Assembly (NCBI GenBank): GCA_038250515.1 | Contig: JBBSCG010000003.1 | Location: 24,841 to 88,840, forward strand | Length of the DNA: 64,000 bases | DNA from: JAICUY01 sp038250515 | GTDB taxonomy: Bacteria > Chloroflexota > Limnocylindria > QHBO01 | Direction: 5' to 3' | Translations under genes and position numbers: made by a program | In this document: positions 34,857 through 42,600 of the stretch, in pieces | How positions within the stretch are numbered: the first letter of the stretch is position 1 | How the letters are laid out: every line of letters begins with the position of its first letter | The notes under the pieces: model-generated | Told to the model about the DNA's origin: nothing | The model's database searches: none | Seen by the model: only the letters and a program-made list of their open reading frames with translations

Positions 34857-35927
34857 TCAGCCGTCGTAGCGCCACGCGCTCCGCGAGCGGCCGATGCAGG
34901 CGTAGCATGTTCCGCCGTCCCACGGCTGGGCGAGGTGTCCGCAGCCACGCACGGTCTGGACCGATGACGCCGGCGCCGCAGTCGCGGTGGCCGATTGCGT
35001 CCGTCGTGATTTCGACCAGAAACCGCGATCCTCGTCCGGAGCGGCGCGCTCGGACTTGGCGCACGACACCACCAGGTAACGCAGCGTGCCCTGGTGCAGG
35101 TATCGCGCGAAGCGTTCCCAGATCCACGACCGCCCGGACGCCTGCATCTCGGCCGCCCACTCCCGAAAGGCCGGCGATGCATCAGCGCGGTTCATGACCT
35201 GGATCAGTGGCTTCTCTCCGTCCTCCAGCAGCCGCACGATGTCGTGCCACAAGTCCAGCCGCGACGGCTCGACCATGGTGCGATGTCGAATCCGCAGCGC
35301 CACGCCAAGCTCGTCGCACAGTCCGGACACCACGTCGATCAACTGCCGGTCATCGATCTCCACCGGATCGACCCAGACCGCCACGACGTGGCGCAGATCG
35401 AGCATGCCGGAGCGACGCGGCGAGAGCAGCACCTCAACCGCACTCGCATCCCGCGAGCCGAACGCCTCGCGCAGGTGATCATCGAAGCGGATCCAGGTGC
35501 TGCGCGGGAATCCCGCATCGGCCTCGTACCAGAAGAGCTCGTCAAGCAGGTCGACATCGGACAGCGAGTCGCGCGCCACGTCGAAGCCGGGTGCGGCGGC
35601 GGAGCGCAGGCAGAAGCCGGCATCGGTCACTTCGGTCAGGACGGACGGCGCAAGCTGGAGCGCGATCGGGCCGGAGACGTTGGGCGTCATCGCCCAGCCG
35701 GCCGCAAATCCATGACCGATGTCGTCGAGGCTGCAGAAGACGCGGTCGATCGCATCGGTCTGCATGGAAGTGAAGGGCAGGCCGGTCCGCTCCAGGGCAG
35801 CTCGTGAACCGATGCCGCCCATGCGCAGGTACGCCGCAAGATCGATCAGTTGGCAGGCATGCCACAGCGACGCCTCGCGTCGCTCAAGGACGCGAATGAC
35901 GTCGGGCATCTGCGATTCGTCGAACAC
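34857..35927 (-). CDS. Unrecognised protein with C-terminal Cys cluster
   Basis: Protein of 356 aa starting at a GTG. Residues 20-150 look like one conserved domain: LWHACQLIDLAAYLRMGGIG, TDAIDRVFCSLDDIGHGFA, MTPNVSGPIALQLAP and FCLRSAAAPGFD. The first phrase faintly recalls ADP-ribosyltransferase-like (DarT-type) N-termini, but I cannot assign it. Residues 150-250 contain alternating strands. The C-terminus has CGHLAQPWDGGTCYACIGRS, a likely zinc knuckle. No membrane segments. It sits next to a MazF-type toxin pair, so a defence or stress role is conceivable. Confidence 0.55.
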   Translation of the reverse strand: MFDESQMPDVIRVLERREASLWHACQLIDLAAYLRMGGIGSRAALERTGLPFTSMQTDAIDRVFCSLDDIGHGFAAGWAMTPNVSGPIALQLAPSVLTEVTDAGFCLRSAAAPGFDVARDSLSDVDLLDELFWYEADAGFPRSTWIRFDDHLREAFGSRDASAVEVLLSPRRSGMLDLRHVVAVWVDPVEIDDRQLIDVVSGLCDELGVALRIRHRTMVEPSRLDLWHDIVRLLEDGEKPLIQVMNRADASPAFREWAAEMQASGRSWIWERFARYLHQGTLRYLVVSCAKSERAAPDEDRGFWSKSRRTQSATATAAPASSVQTVRGCGHLAQPWDGGTCYACIGRSRSAWRYDG

Positions 35928-36029
35928 CCAAGCCCCTCAAGCAAGAACGTGAGCATCGTCGCGCACCCGAGCCAAAACGACCATGGGAGATGAGTCCCAT
36001 GCTGCGTTGCCCCGGACCGATGGCGCCTG

Positions 36030-36419
36030 TCAGGCGGCTCCATCTGCAACCCCGGGAATATCCAGCCCCAGGTGATGCGCGAGAGCCACACGCACAGCGC
36101 GTCGCAATCGCGAGTCGCCGAGGTAACCGACAGGGGCGCCTGTAACACGACTCACCGACACAGTTCGCAGCTGACTGACAACGATCACGCCCGATTTGGT
36201 CTGTCCAACCTGCCCCACAGGATTTGGGATGTCGCCCGGGTAGCGAGCCTCCGAGCGTGCGGCGGTGATCGGGCAGACCGTCATCAGTCCTGAGCGATGA
36301 AACGGCTCGTAAGAGACAACCAAAGCACGGCGCCTTCCGGCCTGCTCATGACCTTCGACGGGATCGAGATCAACCATTACGACGGCCCAGCGCAGCGGCG
36401 CACCGGTCAGGCTGGCCAT
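36030..36419 (-). CDS. MazF/PemK-family toxin
   Basis: Predicted endoribonuclease toxin of up to 129 aa. The family signature is clear: VVMVDLDPVEGHEQAGRRRA, then LVVSYEPF and MTVCPITAA, followed by QVGQTKSGVIVVSQLRTVS. Its ATG overlaps the antitoxin gene by 13 nt, so both are made from one mRNA. Toxicity is untested and follows from the family. Confidence 0.85.
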   Translation of the reverse strand: MASLTGAPLRWAVVMVDLDPVEGHEQAGRRRALVVSYEPFHRSGLMTVCPITAARSEARYPGDIPNPVGQVGQTKSGVIVVSQLRTVSVSRVTGAPVGYLGDSRLRRAVRVALAHHLGLDIPGVADGAA

Positions 36420-36667
36420 GTCTCGCGATCGGCGGAATGGTAGGCGGTCTCGATATCCGCGACCTCATCGCGGAACGTCGGATCCTTGGCCGCGGCCTCC
36501 CATGCATCGGCCTCGCGGGCTTCACGGAGGTGTCGTTCGAGCTCATCGATGGCAAGCTCGACGACGGCGTCCTGCGACGGTCCGACGTTGTATCGCTCCG
36601 CCAGCTCGCGGACGCGCTTCACGGTATTCGACGACAGGTTGTACGTGCGCTTGATGCGGGTCGACAC
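36407..36667 (-). CDS. Ribbon-helix-helix-type antitoxin partner of MazF
   Basis: Protein of 86 aa. The N-terminal half (STRIKRTYNLSSNTVKRVRE) has the strand-helix-helix look of a DNA-binding RHH antitoxin, and the acidic C-terminal tail (ETAYHSADRETWPA) would bind the toxin. The start is GTG 36667, 7 nt after a TACGCT -10. It precedes and overlaps the toxin gene. Confidence 0.75.
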   Translation of the reverse strand: MSTRIKRTYNLSSNTVKRVRELAERYNVGPSQDAVVELAIDELERHLREAREADAWEAAAKDPTFRDEVADIETAYHSADRETWPA

Positions 36668-36674
36668 GTTCGGA

Positions 36675-36703
36675 AGCGTAGTACGTCCGGTTCGACGTGT
36701 CAA
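36675..36703 (-). promoter_or_regulatory. Sigma-70-type promoter of the MazF locus
   Basis: On the minus strand TTGACA (36698-36703) and TACGCT (36675-36680) are 17 nt apart, and the GTG start follows 7 nt later. This is one of the few promoters here with a consensus -35. Confidence 0.7.
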
Positions 36704-36715
36704 TCTACGTGTATG

Positions 36716-37588
36716 TTAGTGGAGCCGGCCTCCGCCGCCGCCCCCCGGCTCGCCGTTGCCGCCGCGGTCACGCAGGAATCGCTCGATATCCGCGATGAGC
36801 TCGTCGCCCTCCGGCAGCCGCGACTGGTCGGCCAGCAGCTCCAGCCGCGCCACGTGCGCCTTGGTGTCACTGTCCGATGCGGCCGCCGCATCCAACTGGG
36901 TGCGCCGCTCCAGCGCACGGGTCGCCAGGGAACCCATCGGCACATCCACGCCGAGGTACTTCGCCAACATGTCCAGCAGCGCGATCGACGCCGCGGGATA
37001 CGACGCGTTGACGTAATGCGGCACCTGGGCGAAGAAGCCGACCGCCGGGATCCCCGCCGCCGCAACCTCCACCTCCAGGACCGATAGCGCCGCCGCCGGC
37101 ACCCGCAGCAGCCCGTCCGGACCCTGCTTGGTTCCCTCCGGCAGCAGACCATCGGCCGATGCGGTGGCCAGCACCGGCACCTGCCGCGTGTGCGGCACCG
37201 CCGCCGGGATGGCGCCCAGGCTGGCCCAACCGACCACGCCGAAGCGCCGCGCCAGGTCGACAACGTCCGAGGCGAGCTGGTGCCAGCGGTAATCGGGCTC
37301 GGCGCCGAGCAGGACAAGCAGGTCGCGCTCGCCGACGCGTGTGTGGGTGAGCGTGAGCGCCGACCATTCGAGGCGCATCGGTCGACCGTCGACGATATCC
37401 AGGGTCGGACGGCGTACGCGGTAGTCGAAGATCGCATCCTGGTCGAAGGCCGCGATGACGTCGCCATCCTCGGCCAGCTGCGCCGCCGCGCTCGTCCCGG
37501 CGCCACCGGCATCCACCCAGCCCTCCAGCGCCGCCACGATGACCGGCGCGGTCAGCTGGGGTTCATCGTGGATCTCGTAGAGCGGCAT
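36716..37588 (-). CDS. PAC2 family protein
   Basis: Cytoplasmic protein of 290 aa matching the PAC2 (proteasome assembly chaperone-like) family: VIVAALEGWVDAGGAGTSAA, then RPTLDIVDGRPMRLEW and GFFAQVPHYVNASYPAAS. Length is typical. A Gly/Arg-rich tail follows residue 270. TAGACT at 37596-37601 (minus) lies 7 nt before the ATG. The cellular role of bacterial PAC2 proteins is not settled. Confidence 0.85.
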   Translation of the reverse strand: MPLYEIHDEPQLTAPVIVAALEGWVDAGGAGTSAAAQLAEDGDVIAAFDQDAIFDYRVRRPTLDIVDGRPMRLEWSALTLTHTRVGERDLLVLLGAEPDYRWHQLASDVVDLARRFGVVGWASLGAIPAAVPHTRQVPVLATASADGLLPEGTKQGPDGLLRVPAAALSVLEVEVAAAGIPAVGFFAQVPHYVNASYPAASIALLDMLAKYLGVDVPMGSLATRALERRTQLDAAAASDSDTKAHVARLELLADQSRLPEGDELIADIERFLRDRGGNGEPGGGGGGRLH

Positions 37589-37652
37589 GCGGTGAAGTCT
37601 ACGGCGGGGTGCATAGCGTGGCGTTCAGCGAGCTTTGGCCATCGCCTGCATC

Positions 37653-37993
37653 CAGGCCTCGGTATCGATCTCGAGCCACCGGTCATCACAAATGCCGGTT
37701 TCGATCGGCGCGCGTTCGACATGATCATCCGCTTCAGTGCCGTGCGCGCGGGGGTTGAGGGTTACACGCGATTTCGAGACTGCCAGGCACAGTTGCGCTC
37801 ATGCTTCCTGAAGCAGCGCGATGCCGGCGTCGAACGCCTGTTCATCGTGGTAAAGGGAACGCGCCACAATCGCCTCGCTGTCGCGGCCGTTGGTGACCTC
37901 ATCTTGGCTGCTCTCCCGCTCGGCACGCGCCAGGTGCTTACGGCACTGGCCGCCGGCCGCGATCCAGGTGCCAACGGGCTGGTTTTTCTGTAG
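37653..37993 (+). pseudogene. 3' remnant of a helix-turn-helix regulator
   Basis: About 113 codons ending in a stop: RRAFDMIIRFSAVRAGVEGY, then QLRSCFLKQRDAGVERLFIV and GTRQVLTALAAGRDPGANGL. This matches the C-terminal domain of a group of XRE-type regulators in high-GC bacteria, in which an N-terminal helix-turn-helix precedes it. That N-terminal part is absent. Family match is from recalled pattern. Confidence 0.55.
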
Positions 37994-38098
37994 TCGCTCG
38001 TCGCCACCGCTGGCGCCACGATCGCCTTTGTCACCCGCTGGAGGTACCAACCAAGAAAAGGCGGTTATCGGGGCTGCCGGCCTGCAAATCGGCCGCAC

Positions 38099-38185
38099 GC
38101 TGACCGAAACCGCCAACCTGAGACCGGTTTTGGCGGCTACTTGTTCGTTAGCTCCGGAGAACACCTCCACCCGGTGGCAAATTGA
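38099..38185 (+). repeat. Dispersed intergenic repeat (family B), copy 1
   Basis: Shares GCTGACCGAAACCGCCAAC, then ACTTGTTCGTTAGCTCC and CCACCCGGTGGCA with 45810-45880, in the same order and orientation, with a small size difference between the blocks. Confidence 0.7.
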
Positions 38186-38284
38186 CCGCTCATCCCTTCA
38201 GTCCCCGATCCACCCGGCGGAACGACATCGAACGAAGACTGACCGATGCCGCCGTCTCGCCTGCAGCCGGGCCGCCCCATCGCG

Positions 38285-38296
38285 TAACGTGCGGCC
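38285..38296 (+). promoter_or_regulatory. Leaderless promoter -10 of the MFS/amidohydrolase operon
   Basis: TAACGT at 38285-38290, 6 nt before the GTG start at 38297. Confidence 0.5.
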
Positions 38297-39526
38297 GTGG
38301 CCATTCCCCCCGCCGCCGACGCGCTCGTTCGACCGATTCGGACGTTGTGGCTGCTCGCCGGTGCGCATGCCGTCAACCATGCCCTCGCAATCCTGATGCC
38401 GCTGGTCTACCTGCAGGTCATTCGCGAAATGCACGTCGATGGGGCGGCGATCGCCATCCTGACCGCGGTGGGCAGCCTCAGCTCGGGCCTGGCGCAGTTG
38501 GCGTACAGCGGGCTGACCCGCGTCTTCTCGCGTCGCTCGATCCTGGTTCTCGGCGGCCTGCTGCTCGGTGGCGGGATGGCCGTGCAGGGGCTCGTCAGCA
38601 ACTTCACCGCATTCTCGGCGGCCAATATCGCCTCGAAGGTCGGTGGCTCGCCGCAACACCCGGTCGGCAACGCATTGCTGGCGGAGCAGTTTCCGCCGCA
38701 CCGACGCGGATTCGCCATCAGTGCCCATATCTCCGGCGGCAACGTGGGAACGCTGGCGGTGCCGCTGATCGGGACGTGGCTGATCGCCGGCATCGGCTGG
38801 CGCAACACGGTGATCCTCTTCGGCGTGCCGGGGATCCTGATCGCCATCGCCATCGCGGCGCTCGTCCGCGAGTCGGGATCGGACCGCGAAGCAGCCCGTG
38901 CACACGGCAACCTGGCGGATGGCTTCCGGCGGGTGTTCCATGACCGCGACCTGCTGCTGCTCTACTTCGCCTCGACCGTCGCGGCCGGCGGTCGCGGCCT
39001 GGGTGTCATCACCCTGTTCGTGCCGCTCTACCTGTCCGAGGTCCTGCACCTCGACACCGCGACCATCGGCTGGATGTACACCGTCCTGCTGCTCGGCAGC
39101 GTGCCTGCGCCGCTCGCCGCGGGGTGGCTGTCGGACCGCATCGGTCGACGACCGGTCATCCTCGTGGCCTACCTGCTGGCCGCGGCCGGCATGGCGCTGT
39201 TCGTCGCATCCGGCCAAAACCAGGCCGGCGTGTGGGCGGCGATCGCAGTCATGAGCGTGTTCGCCTACGTCGAGAGCCCGCAGTTGCAGGCGATCCTGGC
39301 CGATATTTCGCCGCCGGCCATCCGCGACACCGCCTTCTCGACCTACTTCACGCTTGCCTTCGGCGTCGGCTCCCTGTGGACGGCGGTCTTCGGCGTCATC
39401 CTCGGTGCGGCCGGCGATACGGCGGGCCTGCCGATCGTCTTTTGGATCATGGCCGCCACCTTCGTTGCCGGAGGTTTGGCCGTCTTACCGATACGGACCA
39501 CGCCTCACGACGGACACCCGGCGTGA
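38297..39526 (+). CDS. MFS transporter, fosmidomycin-resistance-like
   Basis: Inner-membrane transporter of 409 aa with 12 predicted helices. The motif GSPQHPVGNALLAEQFPPHR after helix 4 is typical of the Fsr-like branch, and GWLSDRIGRRPV is the standard loop of the second half. The GTG start is set by the -10 element. It is joined to the amidohydrolase gene by a GTGA overlap, so it may import or export that enzyme's substrate. Confidence 0.87.
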   Translation: MAIPPAADALVRPIRTLWLLAGAHAVNHALAILMPLVYLQVIREMHVDGAAIAILTAVGSLSSGLAQLAYSGLTRVFSRRSILVLGGLLLGGGMAVQGLVSNFTAFSAANIASKVGGSPQHPVGNALLAEQFPPHRRGFAISAHISGGNVGTLAVPLIGTWLIAGIGWRNTVILFGVPGILIAIAIAALVRESGSDREAARAHGNLADGFRRVFHDRDLLLLYFASTVAAGGRGLGVITLFVPLYLSEVLHLDTATIGWMYTVLLLGSVPAPLAAGWLSDRIGRRPVILVAYLLAAAGMALFVASGQNQAGVWAAIAVMSVFAYVESPQLQAILADISPPAIRDTAFSTYFTLAFGVGSLWTAVFGVILGAAGDTAGLPIVFWIMAATFVAGGLAVLPIRTTPHDGHPA

Positions 39527-41172
39527 ACGCGGCGGATCTCGTCTTCGTCAACGCGAGCGTCCTGACCATGGACCCGGCGCGCAGCACCGCCTCCGCCGTG
39601 GCCGTGCGGAACGGCCGAATCGTCACGGTGGGCGCAGATCACGACGTCGCCCACCTGGTTGGCCCGCGCACACGGCGCCTGGATCTCGAAGGCCGCACGC
39701 TGCTCCCGTCGTTTCAGGACGCGCACGTCCATCCCTCGTCGGCGGGCGTGAAGCTGATGCGATGCCCCCTCTACGACCTGCCGCCATCGCTCGATGCCTA
39801 CCTGGAGGCGATCGCCGCCTACGCCGCCGACCACCCGGAGAAGCCATGGATCATCGGCAGCGGTTGGTATATGGAAGCGTTCCCGGGCGGGGCGCCGTCG
39901 CGCCGCGACCTCGATCGGGTCGTGCCGGATCGGCCGGCGTTTTTCACCGACCGCGACGGGCATCGGGCCTGGCTCAACAGCCGCGCGCTGGAGCTCGTCG
40001 GATTCGACCGCGAGACAGCCGACCCGCCCGACGGACGCATCGAGCGGGAGCCAAACAACACGCCGGCGGGCACAATCCACGAAGGCGCGATGGAGCGAGC
40101 CAGCCGGTTCTTGCCGGAGACGACGCTCGATGAGGTCGTCGCAGGCATCGGTCTCGCGCAGGTGTACCTCAACCGACTGGGGATCACGGCCTGGCAGGAT
40201 GCCTGGGTGACCCCACTGGAGCTCGAGGCCTACCGGCGCCTGGCCGAGGAGCGGAAGCTGACCGCCCGCGTGATCGCGGCGCACTGGTGGGAGCGCGAGC
40301 AGGGCGCTGAGCAGGTCGGGTCCATCATTGAGCGGCGCGAACGCGGCACCGTCGGCCGGCTGCGAGCCGATACGGTGAAGATCATGCTCGACGGCGTCGC
40401 CGAGAACTTCACCGCCGCCATGCTCAAGCCCTACCTGGATGGCTCTGGCCGTCCAACCGAGAACCGCGGGCTGAGCTTCGTCGACCCTCAGCTGCTCAAG
40501 ACGTACGTCACGCAGCTCGACGCGCTGGGCTTCCAGGTGCACTTCCATGCCCTGGGCGACCGTGCGGTGCGCGAGGCGCTCGACGCCATCGAGGCCGCGC
40601 TGCGGGCTAATGGCGACAGCGACCGGCGGCATCACCTGGCGCATCTGCAGATGATTGACCCTGCGGACACTCCGCGGTTCGCGGCCCTCGGCGCGGTCGC
40701 AAATATCCAGCCCTACTGGGCCTGCCACGACGCGCAGATGGACGACTACACCATCCCGTTCCTGCCCGCCCATCGCGTTCGTTTTCAGTACCCATTCGCG
40801 AGCCTGCTGCGCGCGGGCGTGGTGCTGGCCGGCGGCAGCGACTGGACGGTCAGCACGCCCAATGTGCTGATGGAGGTCGAGACCGCCGTCAACCGGGTCT
40901 CGCCCGAGGACCGCTTGGCTGCGCCATTCCTGCCGGACGAAGCCCTTGAACCGATGCAGGCGCTGGCGGCGTACACCATCGGGACCGCCTATGTGAACCA
41001 CCTCGAGACCGATACCGGCTCGATCGAGCCGGGCAAGTCCGCGGACCTCGTGGTGCTCGACCGCGACGTGCTGGACTGCGGCGCCGGGCACTTGGGGGAG
41101 GCGGCGGTGCTCATGACCCTGCTCGAGGGCGAGGTCCTGCGCGAAGGATTGGAGCTGGCCGGGCTCGGCTGA
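39523..41172 (+). CDS. Amidohydrolase, YtcJ-like (amidohydrolase_3 family)
   Basis: Metal-dependent hydrolase of 549 aa. Features: ADLVFVNASVLTMD at the start, metal site LPSFQDAHVHPSSAG, HFHALGDRAVREALD, RRHHLAHLQMI and the second Asp in AGGSDWTVSTPN, ending with SIEPGKSADLVVLDRD. The first metal motif is DAHVH in place of the commoner DxHxH as GxDxHxH variants. No signal peptide. Probably acts on an amide such as an N-acyl amino acid; coupled to the MFS gene. Confidence 0.87.
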   Translation: MNAADLVFVNASVLTMDPARSTASAVAVRNGRIVTVGADHDVAHLVGPRTRRLDLEGRTLLPSFQDAHVHPSSAGVKLMRCPLYDLPPSLDAYLEAIAAYAADHPEKPWIIGSGWYMEAFPGGAPSRRDLDRVVPDRPAFFTDRDGHRAWLNSRALELVGFDRETADPPDGRIEREPNNTPAGTIHEGAMERASRFLPETTLDEVVAGIGLAQVYLNRLGITAWQDAWVTPLELEAYRRLAEERKLTARVIAAHWWEREQGAEQVGSIIERRERGTVGRLRADTVKIMLDGVAENFTAAMLKPYLDGSGRPTENRGLSFVDPQLLKTYVTQLDALGFQVHFHALGDRAVREALDAIEAALRANGDSDRRHHLAHLQMIDPADTPRFAALGAVANIQPYWACHDAQMDDYTIPFLPAHRVRFQYPFASLLRAGVVLAGGSDWTVSTPNVLMEVETAVNRVSPEDRLAAPFLPDEALEPMQALAAYTIGTAYVNHLETDTGSIEPGKSADLVVLDRDVLDCGAGHLGEAAVLMTLLEGEVLREGLELAGLG

Positions 41173-41281
41173 CGCGGAGGTCGTCGTCCAAGACGCGGTC
41201 GCGGCCGGCTGAAGCTGCCAAATTTACACCACTCATGCGTTAGGCTCGGTGAGGCCCGCTCGGAGCGTCCGCATTCCCGTC

Positions 41282-41680
41282 CTACACAGGCTCCCGCAGC
41301 GGAAGGCCATACGCCTTCATGGACCGATCGAACGTCAGGAGTGGCGACGCGCCTGCTTCACGGCACGCACCGACGATCAGCGCGTCCGGGATCGGGCGAC
41401 CGGGTGCGCCGCGCGCCTGCACCAGCGCGTCGACCGCCGTTTCGTTGCGCATGCCCAGCAGGACGATGTTCTCGCGCAGCAGCAGCTCGATCAGGCTGTG
41501 AATGATGTCGGCCTGGTCGACACCGTACTGGGTTCGCAGCACGTGTGCGCACTCAACGAGTCCCACCAGCGACAGTCCGATGCGCTGCGTGCCATTGATC
41601 ACGCGCGCCGCCCGAGCGGCGGCTGCTGACGGAGTCCCGACGAGGTAACGGACGATCAGCGACGTGTCCGCACCGATCAC
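41282..41680 (-). CDS. VapC-family PIN-domain toxin
   Basis: Putative ribonuclease toxin of 132 aa with the four acidic PIN residues: D in IGADTSLIVRYL, E in LVECAHV, D in RPIPDALIV and D in LTFDRSM. The GTG at 41680 overlaps the antitoxin stop (GTGA). Confidence 0.87.
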   Translation of the reverse strand: MIGADTSLIVRYLVGTPSAAAARAARVINGTQRIGLSLVGLVECAHVLRTQYGVDQADIIHSLIELLLRENIVLLGMRNETAVDALVQARGAPGRPIPDALIVGACREAGASPLLTFDRSMKAYGLPLREPV

Positions 41681-41934
41681 GCGGATCGGTCCGGGTCAGG
41701 CGTCTCCCACGCCGCGCGTCGAAGGGCCGGCCAGGACTCGTCCGACGGTTGCTTTCGAATCTTGTCCTTGAGGCTGCCGGCGAGCGAACGAGTGTGCCGG
41801 CCAGGAACGAACTCGATCACGACGCGGCCCTGTTCGATGCGCTGCACTGCTCCGTCGCCCGGATACACGCCCAGCTCTTCTCGAATCGCCTTCTCGAGCG
41901 TGATCTGGCCTCGCTCACCAACCCGACTGACCAT
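41677..41934 (-). CDS. AbrB/MazE-type antitoxin for VapC
   Basis: Protein of 85 aa with an AbrB swapped-hairpin domain: VSRVGERGQITLEKAIREEL, then PGDGAVQRIEQGRVVIEF. The C-terminal part (SLKDKIRKQPSDESW) probably wraps the toxin. It precedes vapC in a two-gene operon with GTGA overlap. Confidence 0.85.
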   Translation of the reverse strand: MVSRVGERGQITLEKAIREELGVYPGDGAVQRIEQGRVVIEFVPGRHTRSLAGSLKDKIRKQPSDESWPALRRAAWETPDPDRSA

Positions 41935-42025
41935 GTCGCCACCACGATATGAATGCTTGACGGGAGTATGAATCCCACTCGGATGTACGTCAACGGCCGC
42001 TCGCGCCGGCCGCGCATGAGACGTA

Positions 42026-42059
42026 TTGACAAGCGTACCGTCAAGCGTATCGTGGACCG
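42026..42059 (+). promoter_or_regulatory. Promoter and possible operator of the RelB/RelE-type locus
   Basis: TTGACA (42026-42031), 16-nt spacer, TATCGT (42048-42053), ATG 6 nt later. The spacer holds a direct repeat CAAGCGTA at 12-bp spacing (42030 and 42042), a possible autoregulatory site. Confidence 0.6.
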
Positions 42060-42335
42060 ATGAAGTCCATCCCCATCACCGACCTCCGACAGCGCGCTGC
42101 TGACGTCATCGATGACGCCCGCACCAGCGACGAGCCGACCGTCATCCTGCAGCGATCGCGGAAGGCGGCGTACCTCGTCAGTCCGGATCGGTACGAGCGC
42201 GACCAGGAGGAGCTGCGCACACTTCGCCGAGCACTCTTCGTGGCCGAGGTCCGCGAGGCAGAGGCGGAATACACGGCCGGCACGGCTTCGTCGTTCGAAG
42301 ACATGGAGGAGCTGCTGGCCGAGCTCCGGCGTTGA
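42060..42335 (+). CDS. Phd/YefM-type antitoxin
   Basis: Antitoxin of 91 aa. The DNA-binding N-terminus reads KSIPITDLRQRAADVIDDAR followed by EPTVILQRSRKAAYLVSPD, the Phd/YefM pattern. The acidic C-terminal tail (SSFEDMEELLAEL) would neutralise the toxin. It overlaps or abuts the toxin start. Confidence 0.85.
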   Translation: MKSIPITDLRQRAADVIDDARTSDEPTVILQRSRKAAYLVSPDRYERDQEELRTLRRALFVAEVREAEAEYTAGTASSFEDMEELLAELRR

Positions 42336-42337
42336 GG

Positions 42338-42592
42338 ATGCGGCTGAGCGCATCCCGCCGGTTCGTTCGGCGAGTGAAGAAGCTGCGAGAGCCGCAGGCG
42401 ACCATGCTGCGTGCAGCGCTGCGTCGGTTCGCCGCGGACCCGGGCGATCCCCTCCTGCGCGTCCATAAACTGAAGGGCGAGCTGGCGGACTACTGGGCGT
42501 TCAGCGTCGACGACGACCTGCGCGTGCTGTTCCGATGGAACGGCGACGAAGTCTTTCTGGTCAACCTCGGCTGCCACGAAGAGGTGTACTGA
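42338..42592 (+). CDS. RelE/ParE-superfamily toxin
   Basis: Basic protein of about 84 aa: LSASRRFVRRVKKLREPQ, then LHKLKG-like VHKLKGELADYWAFSVDDDL and RVLFRW, as in RelE/YafQ toxins. ATG 42338 is the normal start; a TTG at 42332 would overlap the antitoxin stop (TTGA). Toxicity follows from family only. Confidence 0.83.
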   Translation: MRLSASRRFVRRVKKLREPQATMLRAALRRFAADPGDPLLRVHKLKGELADYWAFSVDDDLRVLFRWNGDEVFLVNLGCHEEVY

Positions 42593-42600
42593 CGGTCGGG

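Noticed and set aside
39505..41091. Frame of about 528 codons antisense to the amidohydrolase
   Set aside because: The amidohydrolase metal motifs are intact on the plus strand; the antisense translation is low in complexity and unlike any protein.
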